Shown one piece after another: positions 1 to 6,012 of a stretch of 64,000 bases of DNA. This stretch comes from Psychrobacter sp. UBA3962 (lineage in GTDB: Bacteria; Pseudomonadota; Gammaproteobacteria; Pseudomonadales; Moraxellaceae), in assembly GCF_002385225.1 (NCBI RefSeq), contig NZ_DGDC01000003.1, forward strand, positions 130,284 through 194,283, given 5' to 3'. The notes under the pieces are model-generated. The model had not been told where the DNA came from. It ran no database searches and saw nothing but the letters and a program-made list of their open reading frames with translations. Position 1 is the stretch's first letter. Every line of letters begins with the position of its first letter. The position numbers and the translations under genes were made by a program.

Positions 1-488
1 CCACTTAGCACGTCAGCGAACTTGTCACGTAGAGCGTAAGCACGTGCACGGTTTTTCATCATGCGCTTGGGGTACTGAGTCCAGGGACCTTGTTTACCAG
101 CCAACCCTGCTTTTTTAGCGTCTTGCATACTAAAGGTTACGCTGTGGGGCTCTTGGCCAATTCGCTTAACAGTGACCGTTGCATATTCATCTGTAACTTC
201 TTCAGTGATATCTTCAAGCATTCCTGAGCTTTGGCAAATGGCCACTACTGCATCACCCCAGATGGTAGGACGGCCATTAACTACAGCGATATTTTGCAGT
301 GATTGCAGGGGTTTTAAGCCAATCTCGCTACCCATTTGCATGGCGATTAAAATATCAGCCGGTTTACCTTTGAAGTTCTTGGGCACCATTTCAGATGCTG
401 CTAACATTTCGCTAAACTGCCAGGCTTCTTGATAGTTTTGAGGGTTGATAAAACCAGATGATTGAGTTTGTTGAGGTAAGTTATTCAT
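1..488 (-). CDS. recT: RecT-family single-strand annealing protein (partial, 3' end beyond left edge)
   Basis: The visible 162 codons match the N-terminal two thirds of phage RecT recombinases: a Gln/Asn-rich start, a segment with ILIAMQMGSEIGLKPLQSL, then NGRPTIWGDA and a basic stretch RMMKNRARAYALRD, all in the family order. RecT anneals complementary single strands after end resection. It lies 22 bp downstream of the YqaJ exonuclease gene on the same strand, the usual recombination pair of a lambdoid leftward operon. The ATG at 486-488 follows an AAGGAAT ribosome-binding stretch. The C-terminus is not in the window, so completeness cannot be judged. Confidence 0.85.
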   Translation of the reverse strand, partial: MNNLPQQTQSSGFINPQNYQEAWQFSEMLAASEMVPKNFKGKPADILIAMQMGSEIGLKPLQSLQNIAVVNGRPTIWGDAVVAICQSSGMLEDITEEVTDEYATVTVKRIGQEPHSVTFSMQDAKKAGLAGKQGPWTQYPKRMMKNRARAYALRDKFADVLS

Positions 489-510
489 TGTTTTATTCCT
501 TATTTAATGA

Positions 511-1527
511 TTATTTGATTCGCATCACACGGCTGGCTGACTGTTTGACGTACTTGGCAGCAAGTTCAGGCATATCTTTTTTAAAGCTATTGCTATCAAA
601 TCGGTTGCTGACCTGAGCCTTATATGTCACTGCAATATCACCATCGATTGCCAAGGCTTCATTGTCACCAATCGTGCAAATAAGCTTGGTTTGAGCAGCT
701 TCAATCTGCTTTTTAAGTAGCTTTTCAGCTTCTTTCAGTTCTACGTACTCGTTGAACACTTTCACTTCATCACTATCAATGTTTACATCAATTACAGTAT
801 CAGGGTTATGAGTGGGGTACTTATTCTTAGCGTTTTGAAGCGTGGTTGGCTCCGGTGGTACACCTGCTAATACATTGTTAACCCAAAAGTCTTCGGCCAC
901 TTCAAACAGCACATCGATTAACTCTTGATTGCGCTCGATGCGATACTGACGGTACTTGTTACCACCGATTAAAACAGCCATGTAGCAAACTTGGGTATCA
1001 GTCACGCCCATATACCACTGCGCTTGACACATATACTGATCAGGTACTTGATCAGACTCTTCATCACCCCAGTCTTTAGCGACGTACTCAGATGCTGTCT
1101 TAATCTCTAAGATAGTATCGGTAGTAAGCTTGCCGTCTTTAAATCTAACGTTGCCGCTAATCTCTGGATTGATAACAGCGCGGTCAATGTTGGCCACTGC
1201 AAATTTATGGACCGGATGACGCATCATAAAGTTAACGTTTTGGATCTTAAGGTCGTTACGCTTGGCAAACTCAGTAGCGACCACTGGTTCTAAGGTGGTG
1301 CCCCAGTAAGCAGGTTCGCCGGCGGTATCTTCAACTGGCTGCGTTTTGCTGACATAAACATCGTAGGCGGTAGCGTAGGGGTTAACACCCATAATTGCTG
1401 ATATATCACTGCCACCAATACCGGTTTGACGAGTCGTTAACCATTCTTCACGGCTCATGTTTTTGGTGCTAAGCGCAAGGTTTGATGCGTACTTTTTAAA
1501 GCTTTCTAATATTGCTAAATTACTCAT
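511..1527 (-). CDS. YqaJ-type viral recombinase / phage exonuclease
   Basis: A 338-residue protein beginning with the YqaJ signature: TRQTGIGGSDISAIMG near residues 32-47, followed by PYATAYDVYVSK. Further on are YWGTTLEPVVATEFAKR, a conserved glutamate region, and TILEIKTAS (residues about 138-146) with the E-x-K of the PD-(D/E)XK nuclease core. In this family the enzyme resects double-stranded ends for the annealing protein encoded next downstream (RecT). A 5' overlap of 8 bp with the preceding small gene suggests translational coupling. Length is normal for the family. Confidence 0.9.
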   Translation of the reverse strand: MSNLAILESFKKYASNLALSTKNMSREEWLTTRQTGIGGSDISAIMGVNPYATAYDVYVSKTQPVEDTAGEPAYWGTTLEPVVATEFAKRNDLKIQNVNFMMRHPVHKFAVANIDRAVINPEISGNVRFKDGKLTTDTILEIKTASEYVAKDWGDEESDQVPDQYMCQAQWYMGVTDTQVCYMAVLIGGNKYRQYRIERNQELIDVLFEVAEDFWVNNVLAGVPPEPTTLQNAKNKYPTHNPDTVIDVNIDSDEVKVFNEYVELKEAEKLLKKQIEAAQTKLICTIGDNEALAIDGDIAVTYKAQVSNRFDSNSFKKDMPELAAKYVKQSASRVMRIK

Positions 1528-1678
1528 AATCTTTTGCCTCCATTAAGGACATTTCGTAGTCGTAGTTATCGATGTACTGCTGCTGATTGCTTTGTTCTTT
1601 GTCTAGCGCAAGCAGCGCTACATGGGTTGAGCAGCCACCTACAATGGCTGCTAATAGGGCTGTAGCTAATGCCTTCAT
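1520..1678 (-). CDS. 52-residue lipoprotein-like small protein in the recombination operon
   Basis: The reading frame starts at ATG 1676-1678 and stops at 1520-1522. It opens with MKALATALLAAIVGGC, a short hydrophobic segment ending in a lipobox-like V-G-G-C, and then a charged tail rich in Asp, Tyr and Gln. Its start overlaps the stop of the upstream gene (TGATG) and its end overlaps the YqaJ start by 8 bp, so it sits in a tightly coupled operon and is very likely translated. I do not recognise the family. The signal could equally be a single membrane anchor. Confidence 0.6.
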   Translation of the reverse strand: MKALATALLAAIVGGCSTHVALLALDKEQSNQQQYIDNYDYEMSLMEAKDYE

Positions 1679-1839
1679 CATGCGTCCACCTCGCTAACTT
1701 CAACGACTTCTTGAAAATCTACCCAGCGCTTCAAGCTATGAATGATGTGACCGCGTGCTTGCATGATTGTTTCCCCATAGACGTACTCAGTAATGTACGC
1801 CCCTTGGTCGATGTAGCTGACTCGATATAACTTTTCCAT
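1678..1839 (-). CDS. Small hypothetical phage protein (53 aa)
   Basis: It begins MEKLYRVSYIDQGAYITEY and has no membrane segment; the sequence looks like a small alpha/beta soluble protein. The ATG at 1837-1839 is preferred to one two codons upstream because the AAGGGG ribosome-binding sequence lies 6 nt before it. A longer upstream extension would run through the end of the previous gene. The stop overlaps the start of the lipoprotein-like gene by one base. Function unknown; its operon position implies early leftward expression. Confidence 0.6.
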   Translation of the reverse strand: MEKLYRVSYIDQGAYITEYVYGETIMQARGHIIHSLKRWVDFQEVVEVSEVDA

Positions 1840-1849
1840 CACCATCCCC

Positions 1850-2185
1850 TTAACCGTATAAAAAATCAGAATTTGTGAAACCAAGTGAGCCCATACTGTC
1901 GCGCTCTTCATAAGGCTCTTCACCCCATAGCATTGGCTCGATTTGGTCACGCATGATGTTGAAGATCTCGTCAGTGATTTCGAACTGCATTGGCTCTTCA
2001 CCGTCTTTTAATGCTTCAATAACTTCCAGGCTTTTTACATTGCCATGTTCGTCTGATTTGAAGCCAACTTGAATCAAGTCATAACCTTGTTCGAAGAAGA
2101 AGAAGCCAGTCTTCTTGCGATAACCTTCGTTAATTTCGTAGTCATAACCAAGGTCCAACTTGAGTTTTTCTAAAATTGCTGTCAT
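1850..2185 (-). CDS. Hypothetical phage early protein (111 aa)
   Basis: An acidic soluble protein beginning MTAILEKLKLDLGYDYEI, with EQGYDLIQVGFKSDEHGN near residue 32 and many Glu/Asp in the C-terminal half. No catalytic motif is recognised. It is the third gene of the leftward operon, preceded by an AGAGAGGTAAGC leader with a good ribosome-binding site and followed 10 bp later by the 53-residue gene. Conserved-hypothetical genes of this size are usual here in Moraxellaceae prophages; this assignment rests on context. Confidence 0.65.
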   Translation of the reverse strand: MTAILEKLKLDLGYDYEINEGYRKKTGFFFFEQGYDLIQVGFKSDEHGNVKSLEVIEALKDGEEPMQFEITDEIFNIMRDQIEPMLWGEEPYEERDSMGSLGFTNSDFLYG

Positions 2186-2273
2186 AATGCTTACCTCTCT
2201 TAAGTGAGTGAGGCCCCTTTTGATGTGGTAGTCGGAGGGGATTTTTTGTGGGTGACTGTTTAGTTAGTACGCG

Positions 2274-2297
2274 ATAGCCGTCGATTAAAACGGCTAT
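2274..2297 (-). promoter_or_regulatory. RNA hairpin in leftward operon, 8-bp stem
   Basis: An inverted repeat ATAGCCGT / ACGGCTAT separated by 8 nt lies between the 50-residue and 111-residue genes. It resembles the leader hairpin at 2705-2729 in its AGCCG/CGGCT core. No U-tract follows in the direction of the operon, so it is not a normal terminator. It may be a processing or antitermination site. Confidence 0.4.
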
Positions 2298-2319
2298 GAC
2301 TTACTAGCTATTGCTGCAC

Positions 2320-2472
2320 CTAAAAGGGTAGATTGACCGTAAAGCCAACCACTCTGTATTTCTGTTTACGCGCTTTAATGACATTTTTAACAGCTCTAAT
2401 TGCATTGTCATCTTCTACATACATACAACCTTCGCCATTCCATAACTTAAATTTGAACCACTTGCTTCTCAT
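2320..2472 (-). CDS. Small hypothetical phage protein (50 aa)
   Basis: The ATG at 2470-2472 overlaps the stop of the preceding gene in the ATGA style and the frame ends at TAG 2320-2322. The product starts MRSKWFKFKLWNGEGCMYVE and is basic, with Lys/Arg-rich AVKNVIKARKQKYR in the second half. No known domain is recognised. The coupling overlap and uninterrupted frame support a real gene that is short enough to be missed by most callers. Confidence 0.5.
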   Translation of the reverse strand: MRSKWFKFKLWNGEGCMYVEDDNAIRAVKNVIKARKQKYRVVGFTVNLPF

Positions 2473-2660
2473 GCAAACTCCTTCTTAAGCTGCTGATATA
2501 TAGCTCGCTGACTAGTTTTTGATAAACTACGTGTTATTTTCTTAATCGCCTTACCTTCTGGGGTAAAAACCGTTTTCATTAACTTTTCAGTGTATGAAGT
2601 TGGCTCGGTTGATATAGCCACCGCTTGCTTACGTAGCGCTCTTGCTTTTCTTCCGTTCAT
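2469..2660 (-). CDS. Small basic protein, first gene of leftward early operon
   Basis: Starting at ATG 2658-2660 (GAGG about 9-12 nt upstream), the 63-residue product begins MNGRKARALRKQAVAIS, an arginine/lysine-rich N-terminus, and has further basic patches such as KAIKKITRSLSKTSQR. A longer frame to 2705 is open, but its first 15 codons read through the leader hairpin side and lack a ribosome-binding site. As the first gene after PL it occupies the position of lambda N. The basic N-terminus is compatible with RNA binding, but no sequence identity to N can be claimed. It is followed by a coupled 50-codon gene. Confidence 0.55.
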   Translation of the reverse strand: MNGRKARALRKQAVAISTEPTSYTEKLMKTVFTPEGKAIKKITRSLSKTSQRAIYQQLKKEFA

Positions 2661-2704
2661 ATCTCTATCCTCGGTTGTGGTCATAGACCTTTGGTTAACA
2701 CACA

Positions 2705-2729
2705 ACAGCCGACTACTTGAATCGGCTGT
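2705..2729 (-). promoter_or_regulatory. Leader hairpin of PL transcript
   Basis: A perfect 8-bp inverted repeat ACAGCCGA / TCGGCTGT with a 9-nt loop lies between PL and the first leftward gene, where lambda carries nutL. There is no U-tract. It shares its AGCCG/CGGCT core with the hairpin at 2274-2297. A role in antitermination or RNA processing is inference from position. Confidence 0.4.
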
Positions 2730-2808
2730 AATTTGTTAGCCTTTAATCATGTTTTTAAATAATCAAAGCATCATCGTCTGATTGCTTGTCTTTGTTGCTG
2801 ATGTTTAT

Positions 2809-2837
2809 AAGGTAACTTAACTTACCTTTTATGTCAA
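2809..2837 (-). promoter_or_regulatory. PL-like promoter of leftward operon
   Basis: On the minus strand a consensus -35 TTGACA (2832-2837) is followed after 17 nt by TACCTT (2809-2814) as a weak -10. A better TATAAA at 2804-2809 sits 22 nt away. The spacer and -10 are covered by a 16-bp repressor operator, so the repressor would block this promoter. Which -10 is used cannot be decided by eye. Confidence 0.6.
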
Positions 2838-2862
2838 GAAGGAAAGTAAGAAAAGTTACTTT
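2811..2862. promoter_or_regulatory. OL: two repressor operators
   Basis: Two 16-bp near-palindromes of the form GGTAA-N6-TTACC lie here: 2811-2826 (perfect arms) and 2845-2860 (AGTAA-N6-TTACT, extended to 2843-2862). The same pattern occurs three times between cI and cro at 6677-6740, so these are the distant left operators of a lambda-like OL/OR pair. They flank and cover the PL promoter. Confidence 0.75.
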
Positions 2863-2877
2863 TTAATTTACAAGGAC

Positions 2878-2900
2878 AAAAAAACCGCCCTCAAGGCGGC
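2878..2900 (-). terminator. Intrinsic terminator, second of a tandem pair
   Basis: On the minus strand a CCGCC/GGCGG stem with a 5-nt loop is followed by seven U. It backs up the terminator at 2964-2986 and insulates the PL region from transcription coming out of the accessory cassette. Confidence 0.8.
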
Positions 2901-2963
2901 TTCGTTCACATCATTTTGTGTTTTTTAAGAAACAAAGGATTTTGCTTCTCGAATTGCGGGCAT

Positions 2964-2986
2964 AAAAAAACCGCCAGAGAGGCGGC
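2964..2986 (-). terminator. Intrinsic terminator directly behind the Panacea gene
   Basis: Minus-strand stem CCGCC/GGCGG, loop TCTCT, then seven U, beginning within 2 nt of the stop codon of the Panacea-domain gene. This is one half of a tandem terminator pair that ends the rex-position cassette. Confidence 0.85.
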
Positions 2987-2987
2987 T

Positions 2988-3476
2988 TTAATTATTCAGC
3001 GAGGATGTTGTGTTAAGAGTGGGGTATTTACAAGATTGGTCTACAAAATCATTAAGCTTTAAGAATGTATATCTATTAGAACCTGCTATGGGAGGAGTAG
3101 AATAGACATATTTAATGAAATCATTCCAATACAAATTTTTTGTATTCTCAATAACAGAGTCTAAAATCTTTTTAAGATTAGAATCTATATCAGGTATATC
3201 ACCTTCATAGCGAAACATGACTTTAGGAGTGCCATAAATTGTTTGTGTCTTAACTATTTCAATTTCAGGATCCTCATTAGCTACTTCATATACATTGTGT
3301 ACGAAAGGACCATAATTATCAAAGTACCAGTATATATCAGTAACTTGGTTCCCAGTTGCTTTAATAGACTCCCAATCTGCTAAATAAATCAATTTTGTTA
3401 GTCTTGCATTTGACAGTTCATGAGAATGCGGATAAACAGCACAAATATACCTTATTAGATTATTAAGTGTATTCAT
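2988..3476 (-). CDS. Panacea-domain (SocA/DUF4065-like) protein, candidate antitoxin
   Basis: A 162-residue protein whose N-terminal half carries the Panacea pattern: LIRYICAVYPHSHELSNARLTKLIYLADW (residues 7-35, given here as the family's K-L-I-Y-L-A-D core), then YWYFDNYGPFVHNVYE around residues 49-64 with the conserved Y-G-P-F/V. Panacea domains are known as promiscuous antitoxin modules that neutralise unrelated toxins encoded beside them, and as the SocA proteolysis adaptor. Here the start codon overlaps the stop of the GAF-like membrane gene by 4 bp (ATGA), so the two are translationally coupled. The C-terminal 60 residues are less conserved. The antitoxin role is inferred from family and pairing. 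Confidence 0.75.
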   Translation of the reverse strand: MNTLNNLIRYICAVYPHSHELSNARLTKLIYLADWESIKATGNQVTDIYWYFDNYGPFVHNVYEVANEDPEIEIVKTQTIYGTPKVMFRYEGDIPDIDSNLKKILDSVIENTKNLYWNDFIKYVYSTPPIAGSNRYTFLKLNDFVDQSCKYPTLNTTSSLNN

Positions 3477-4438
3477 AATTTATCCTCGTTAACAATAGTT
3501 TTCTTTAATATAGAATGGTTATATTTTAACAGCTCGATAAGGATACCCTCATGACTCTCTAAAAAATTATTTACTTCTTCTAAATTAAAGTCTTTATCCA
3601 CTGTAGTGCTTTCACAGAGAAGTACGCCGATTCTTGTACCTAGATTTTCAGTAATTATATAAGGATAAAAGCTTCTGCTTTTCATATTAAAATTTCTAGT
3701 GACTTCTTTGTTTATACCTAATTCCTTAGTTTGAGCTAAATACTCACTATCATCGCCACTCAAATAAATAGTCTGAGAGTTTATTTCTACATCAATAAAA
3801 GCCTTGCCTATAACGCCCTGGTCCTTTTGAAATCTAAGTCTGTTAATCTTTTTGAATTCAATATTATCACTATGCCGACCAAAGATATGTAAGAATTCTT
3901 GTTCATTATCGTTATTATCCACTTCTACATGCATATATAGAGATATTCTTTCGTTTACAGTAAATTTTAAATTTGAAGAGATAAATGCCAGAAACCTTGA
4001 AGTTATATTTCTAGCATCAGCTAGATGCTCGATTTTTAGGTCAGAAATTGCCTCTTGTGCTTCATTTAAATATTCCTTTACCTCATTAATAATAATATTT
4101 TTTTCTTTCAATTTAGAGTTTAGATTATTATTATCATGGTCTAATTCTTTCAGTTTGAGTTTTTCAGAATTTCTTTTTTTAATATGCCTGCATGTAAGTA
4201 TTGGATATAAAGTTATAAAAGCTAATAAAACATAAAAAGATTTATTGTATAAAATGGTACTGAGGGGAATATTTTCTTGTCTTATAATCTTCTGAAGAGA
4301 TTGCATGGATGATGTTAGCGTAAGACCTACAATGAAAAGAACTGGAGCTTCTATGAATTTAAAAAAATCAAATAAATTTACCTCTAACCATTTTACTAAC
4401 CTTACAATTAAAGAGTCAGGTTCATTATTATCAATCAT
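3473..4438 (-). CDS. Membrane-anchored GAF-like protein, candidate toxin/effector
   Basis: 321 residues. Two hydrophobic segments (about residues 27-45, FIEAPVLFIVGLTLTSSM, and 66-84, KSFYVLLAFITLYPILT) are followed by a highly charged coiled coil (about 90-145). A GAF-like sensor domain follows (about 145-310), with ERISLYMHV, HIFGRHSDN, QGVIGKAF and RIGVLLCES in family order. No GGDEF, kinase, nuclease or protease motif is visible. The gene is AT-rich, overlaps the downstream Panacea gene and lies between repressor and PL, as rexA/rexB do in lambda. A membrane toxin or phage-sensing exclusion protein controlled by the Panacea partner is the favoured reading. It is an inference. Confidence 0.6.
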   Translation of the reverse strand: MIDNNEPDSLIVRLVKWLEVNLFDFFKFIEAPVLFIVGLTLTSSMQSLQKIIRQENIPLSTILYNKSFYVLLAFITLYPILTCRHIKKRNSEKLKLKELDHDNNNLNSKLKEKNIIINEVKEYLNEAQEAISDLKIEHLADARNITSRFLAFISSNLKFTVNERISLYMHVEVDNNDNEQEFLHIFGRHSDNIEFKKINRLRFQKDQGVIGKAFIDVEINSQTIYLSGDDSEYLAQTKELGINKEVTRNFNMKSRSFYPYIITENLGTRIGVLLCESTTVDKDFNLEEVNNFLESHEGILIELLKYNHSILKKTIVNEDKL

Positions 4439-4544
4439 GTATTAAATATACCTTAGGTAAGTATTAAGATTCAGAAAAAAACTAATTTCATAATACAAGT
4501 TCAAACGTAAGAAATATATTATATGAATAACGGATAAAACAAAA

Positions 4545-4628
4545 TTAAATAGTGGTATCTAATTTCTTCTTATGCTCGATCGCCACACCTAAAACATCAA
4601 AGGTTATGTTGGAAGAGTTCTCTATATG
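4545..4628 (-). pseudogene. 3' remnant of a second S24-type repressor gene
   Basis: Read on the minus strand, the frame ending at TAA 4545-4547 encodes TFDVLGVAIEHKKKLDTTI. The intact repressor at 6013-6651 ends FAVCGVAIEHKKKLR. Both proteins share GVAIEHKKKL, and the DNA also aligns well over about 34 bp, with mostly synonymous differences. The frame is closed upstream by TGA at 4629-4631, so no start or upstream domain survives. It is a decayed repressor tail from a duplication or a past exchange of immunity modules. Confidence 0.65.
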
Positions 4629-4711
4629 TCATTCTGCTAGTGAAAAGTTTGTTGCCTGCAGGAAAATGAGAAGGTACAGACATAAGGCCTCCAGTTTTAA
4701 ATATCAAATCT

Positions 4712-5167
4712 TTACCAATCGGAGACGTTATAACCGTACTTCTTGGCAAGCTTAACAGTATCACCGTCAAAATTATGACAAGCTTGAGCATAAAGTATGC
4801 CATCACCATACAGAACGCCAGGCATTGCCATATCTGTATTAATAGGCAGTGTTGTGATTTGGTCCCCATTTTGAACAGTAGGTGAAGATAAAGAACAAGT
4901 TATAAATAAATTATGGGAGTTATGATTCCAAACGATTTTCTTAGAGCCCCAAGCCTGTCTACCACCGACAACGTTTAGTTTAATGAGGTGATAACCAGGC
5001 TGATTTTCAATTAATTCAAATTTCATGACCTTTGCAATACTGCAGGGGTCATGATAACAATTTTCAGAAATTGCACCTTTTTGAATACCTCTATGATCAA
5101 AGGTAGGAGCAGCGAATGCAGATGTACTTAGTGCACTTAAAATAGTAATGAATAGCATCTTCTTCAT
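4712..5167 (-). CDS. Secreted/periplasmic protein of unknown function (151 aa)
   Basis: Residues 1-20 form a classical signal peptide (MKKMLFITILSALSTSAFAA) with an AFA-A cleavage site. The mature part has four or five cysteines (ENCYHDPCSIAK, FITCS, AQACHN) that could form disulfides, and tryptophan-containing beta-like segments. No enzyme motif is seen. The ribosome-binding site AAGGA lies 7 nt before the ATG. It sits in the accessory cassette 3' of a truncated ORF, and is probably expressed in the lysogen, so a lysogenic-conversion role in the envelope is possible. Not recognised as a named family. Confidence 0.6.
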   Translation of the reverse strand: MKKMLFITILSALSTSAFAAPTFDHRGIQKGAISENCYHDPCSIAKVMKFELIENQPGYHLIKLNVVGGRQAWGSKKIVWNHNSHNLFITCSLSSPTVQNGDQITTLPINTDMAMPGVLYGDGILYAQACHNFDGDTVKLAKKYGYNVSDW

Positions 5168-5179
5168 AATATATCCTTA

Positions 5180-5368
5180 TTAATTACCCCACAAATCCCC
5201 ATACACCCCACAGTTACGCTCAATAGCATCCATCGTATCTTCAGTGCTATGAACGCCATTACGCCAAGCATCGACGCTTTCTTGGATATATGCCCGGCAG
5301 TTTTTTGGCAATCCCGATTCATCGCCGTATTCTGGTTTCCTATTGAGGCCATTGCTTACTATTTTGAT
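5180..5368 (-). pseudogene. 5'-truncated small ORF (no usable start)
   Basis: An open frame bounded by TGA at 5369-5371 and TAA at 5180-5182 encodes a compositionally normal protein tail: PEYGDESGLPKNCRAYIQ, then VDAWRNGVHSTEDTMDAIE and CGVYGDLWGN. It contains no ATG or GTG; a TTG is the only candidate start and lacks a ribosome-binding site. The protein-like sequence suggests the 3' part of a gene whose 5' end was replaced by the upstream 201-residue gene, which overlaps it. The alternative frame over the same DNA is rich in Met/Ile runs and looks like noise. Confidence 0.45.
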
Positions 5369-5945
5369 TCATTTGATTATACGCAAGACACCGTTCGAGG
5401 AATTTGATGTCATCTTTCAGATTCTCCTCAAAATAAGACTTTAAAAGACTGTAGGCTTTTATGATATCTTTTTTCACCCAGCACCTATCGCCACCAACAT
5501 ATAATTCCACATCATCTGAAGGTCCATCTTGCAATTCGACACTCAAAGGATTGGTAGTTATCTTGCAATAAGGATTGTCCACATCATAGTTTTCAGCCAG
5601 CCAACCTATTTCAAAATAAACTCCTTTATTTGCTACTTTCTCGTCATCGCTATGACACAAGCAGTCTCTAAATTTCTTAACTTTTTCAAAAAGCTCTTGA
5701 TGTTCTTCCCAAGAGCCAACTAAGGAATATCTTTTTTGCATCAAATCTCTAGTAGAAATTAAAATATTCAATAAAGCGGAGTAAAAAAGAGGGTGCCCCG
5801 GCTTATCAATAATTCCAGTTGACAAAACAGTCTCAACCCTTGCGATTGAAAATTTTATACTCGGGATAAACTGATCTTTAACACCACTTAAGTCTTCATC
5901 TCCTGTCCATCTGTGAGAAGCATAAGGCATCTTCTTATCTTTCAT
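5340..5945 (-). CDS. Hypothetical protein with HEPN-like RxxxxH motif (201 aa)
   Basis: A soluble, largely helical protein with HWS-type spacing absent but a clear RDCLCH (R-x4-H) at about residues 93-98, preceded by an amphipathic stretch EHQELFEKVKKF. R-x4-6-H is the catalytic signature of HEPN ribonucleases, but the motif is short and chance is possible. The C-terminus is again helical and charged. It is the first gene after the repressor on the same strand, with only a weak hairpin (5985-5999) between, so it could be co-transcribed with the repressor like lambda rexA. The name rests on the motif and the position. Confidence 0.5.
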   Translation of the reverse strand: MKDKKMPYASHRWTGDEDLSGVKDQFIPSIKFSIARVETVLSTGIIDKPGHPLFYSALLNILISTRDLMQKRYSLVGSWEEHQELFEKVKKFRDCLCHSDDEKVANKGVYFEIGWLAENYDVDNPYCKITTNPLSVELQDGPSDDVELYVGGDRCWVKKDIIKAYSLLKSYFEENLKDDIKFLERCLAYNQMNQNSKQWPQ

Positions 5946-5984
5946 CCTAAAGTTCCTTTAATCTGTATAGAAAGCATACCCAAA

Positions 5985-5999
5985 ATGCCAGTCTGGCAT
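5985..5999 (-). terminator. Weak hairpin after the repressor gene (possible attenuator)
   Basis: ATGCCA-GTC-TGGCAT forms a 6-bp stem followed on the minus strand by only three or four U. It is too weak for full termination, so part of the repressor message could read into the accessory cassette. Confidence 0.35.
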
Positions 6000-6012
6000 G
6001 ACAGCCTCCTTG

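Noticed and set aside
3473..4438. Reading the GAF-like membrane protein as a cyclic-nucleotide synthase
   Set aside because: No GGDEF, CD-NTase, HD or cyclase motif can be seen after the GAF-like domain, which is the last domain of the protein.
4452..4463. Possible repressor operator half-site (GGTAAG) just before the GAF-like gene
   Set aside because: Only one arm matches and the 16-bp palindrome is not completed; too weak to list as an operator.
4552..4755. Plus-strand frame opposite the repressor remnant and secreted-protein gene
   Set aside because: No ribosome-binding site, no protein-like composition; it mirrors the remnant on the other strand.
5164..5352. Met/Ile-rich minus-strand frame overlapping the truncated ORF
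   Set aside because: The other frame over the same DNA has normal protein composition; this one looks like a frame shadow despite having an ATG.
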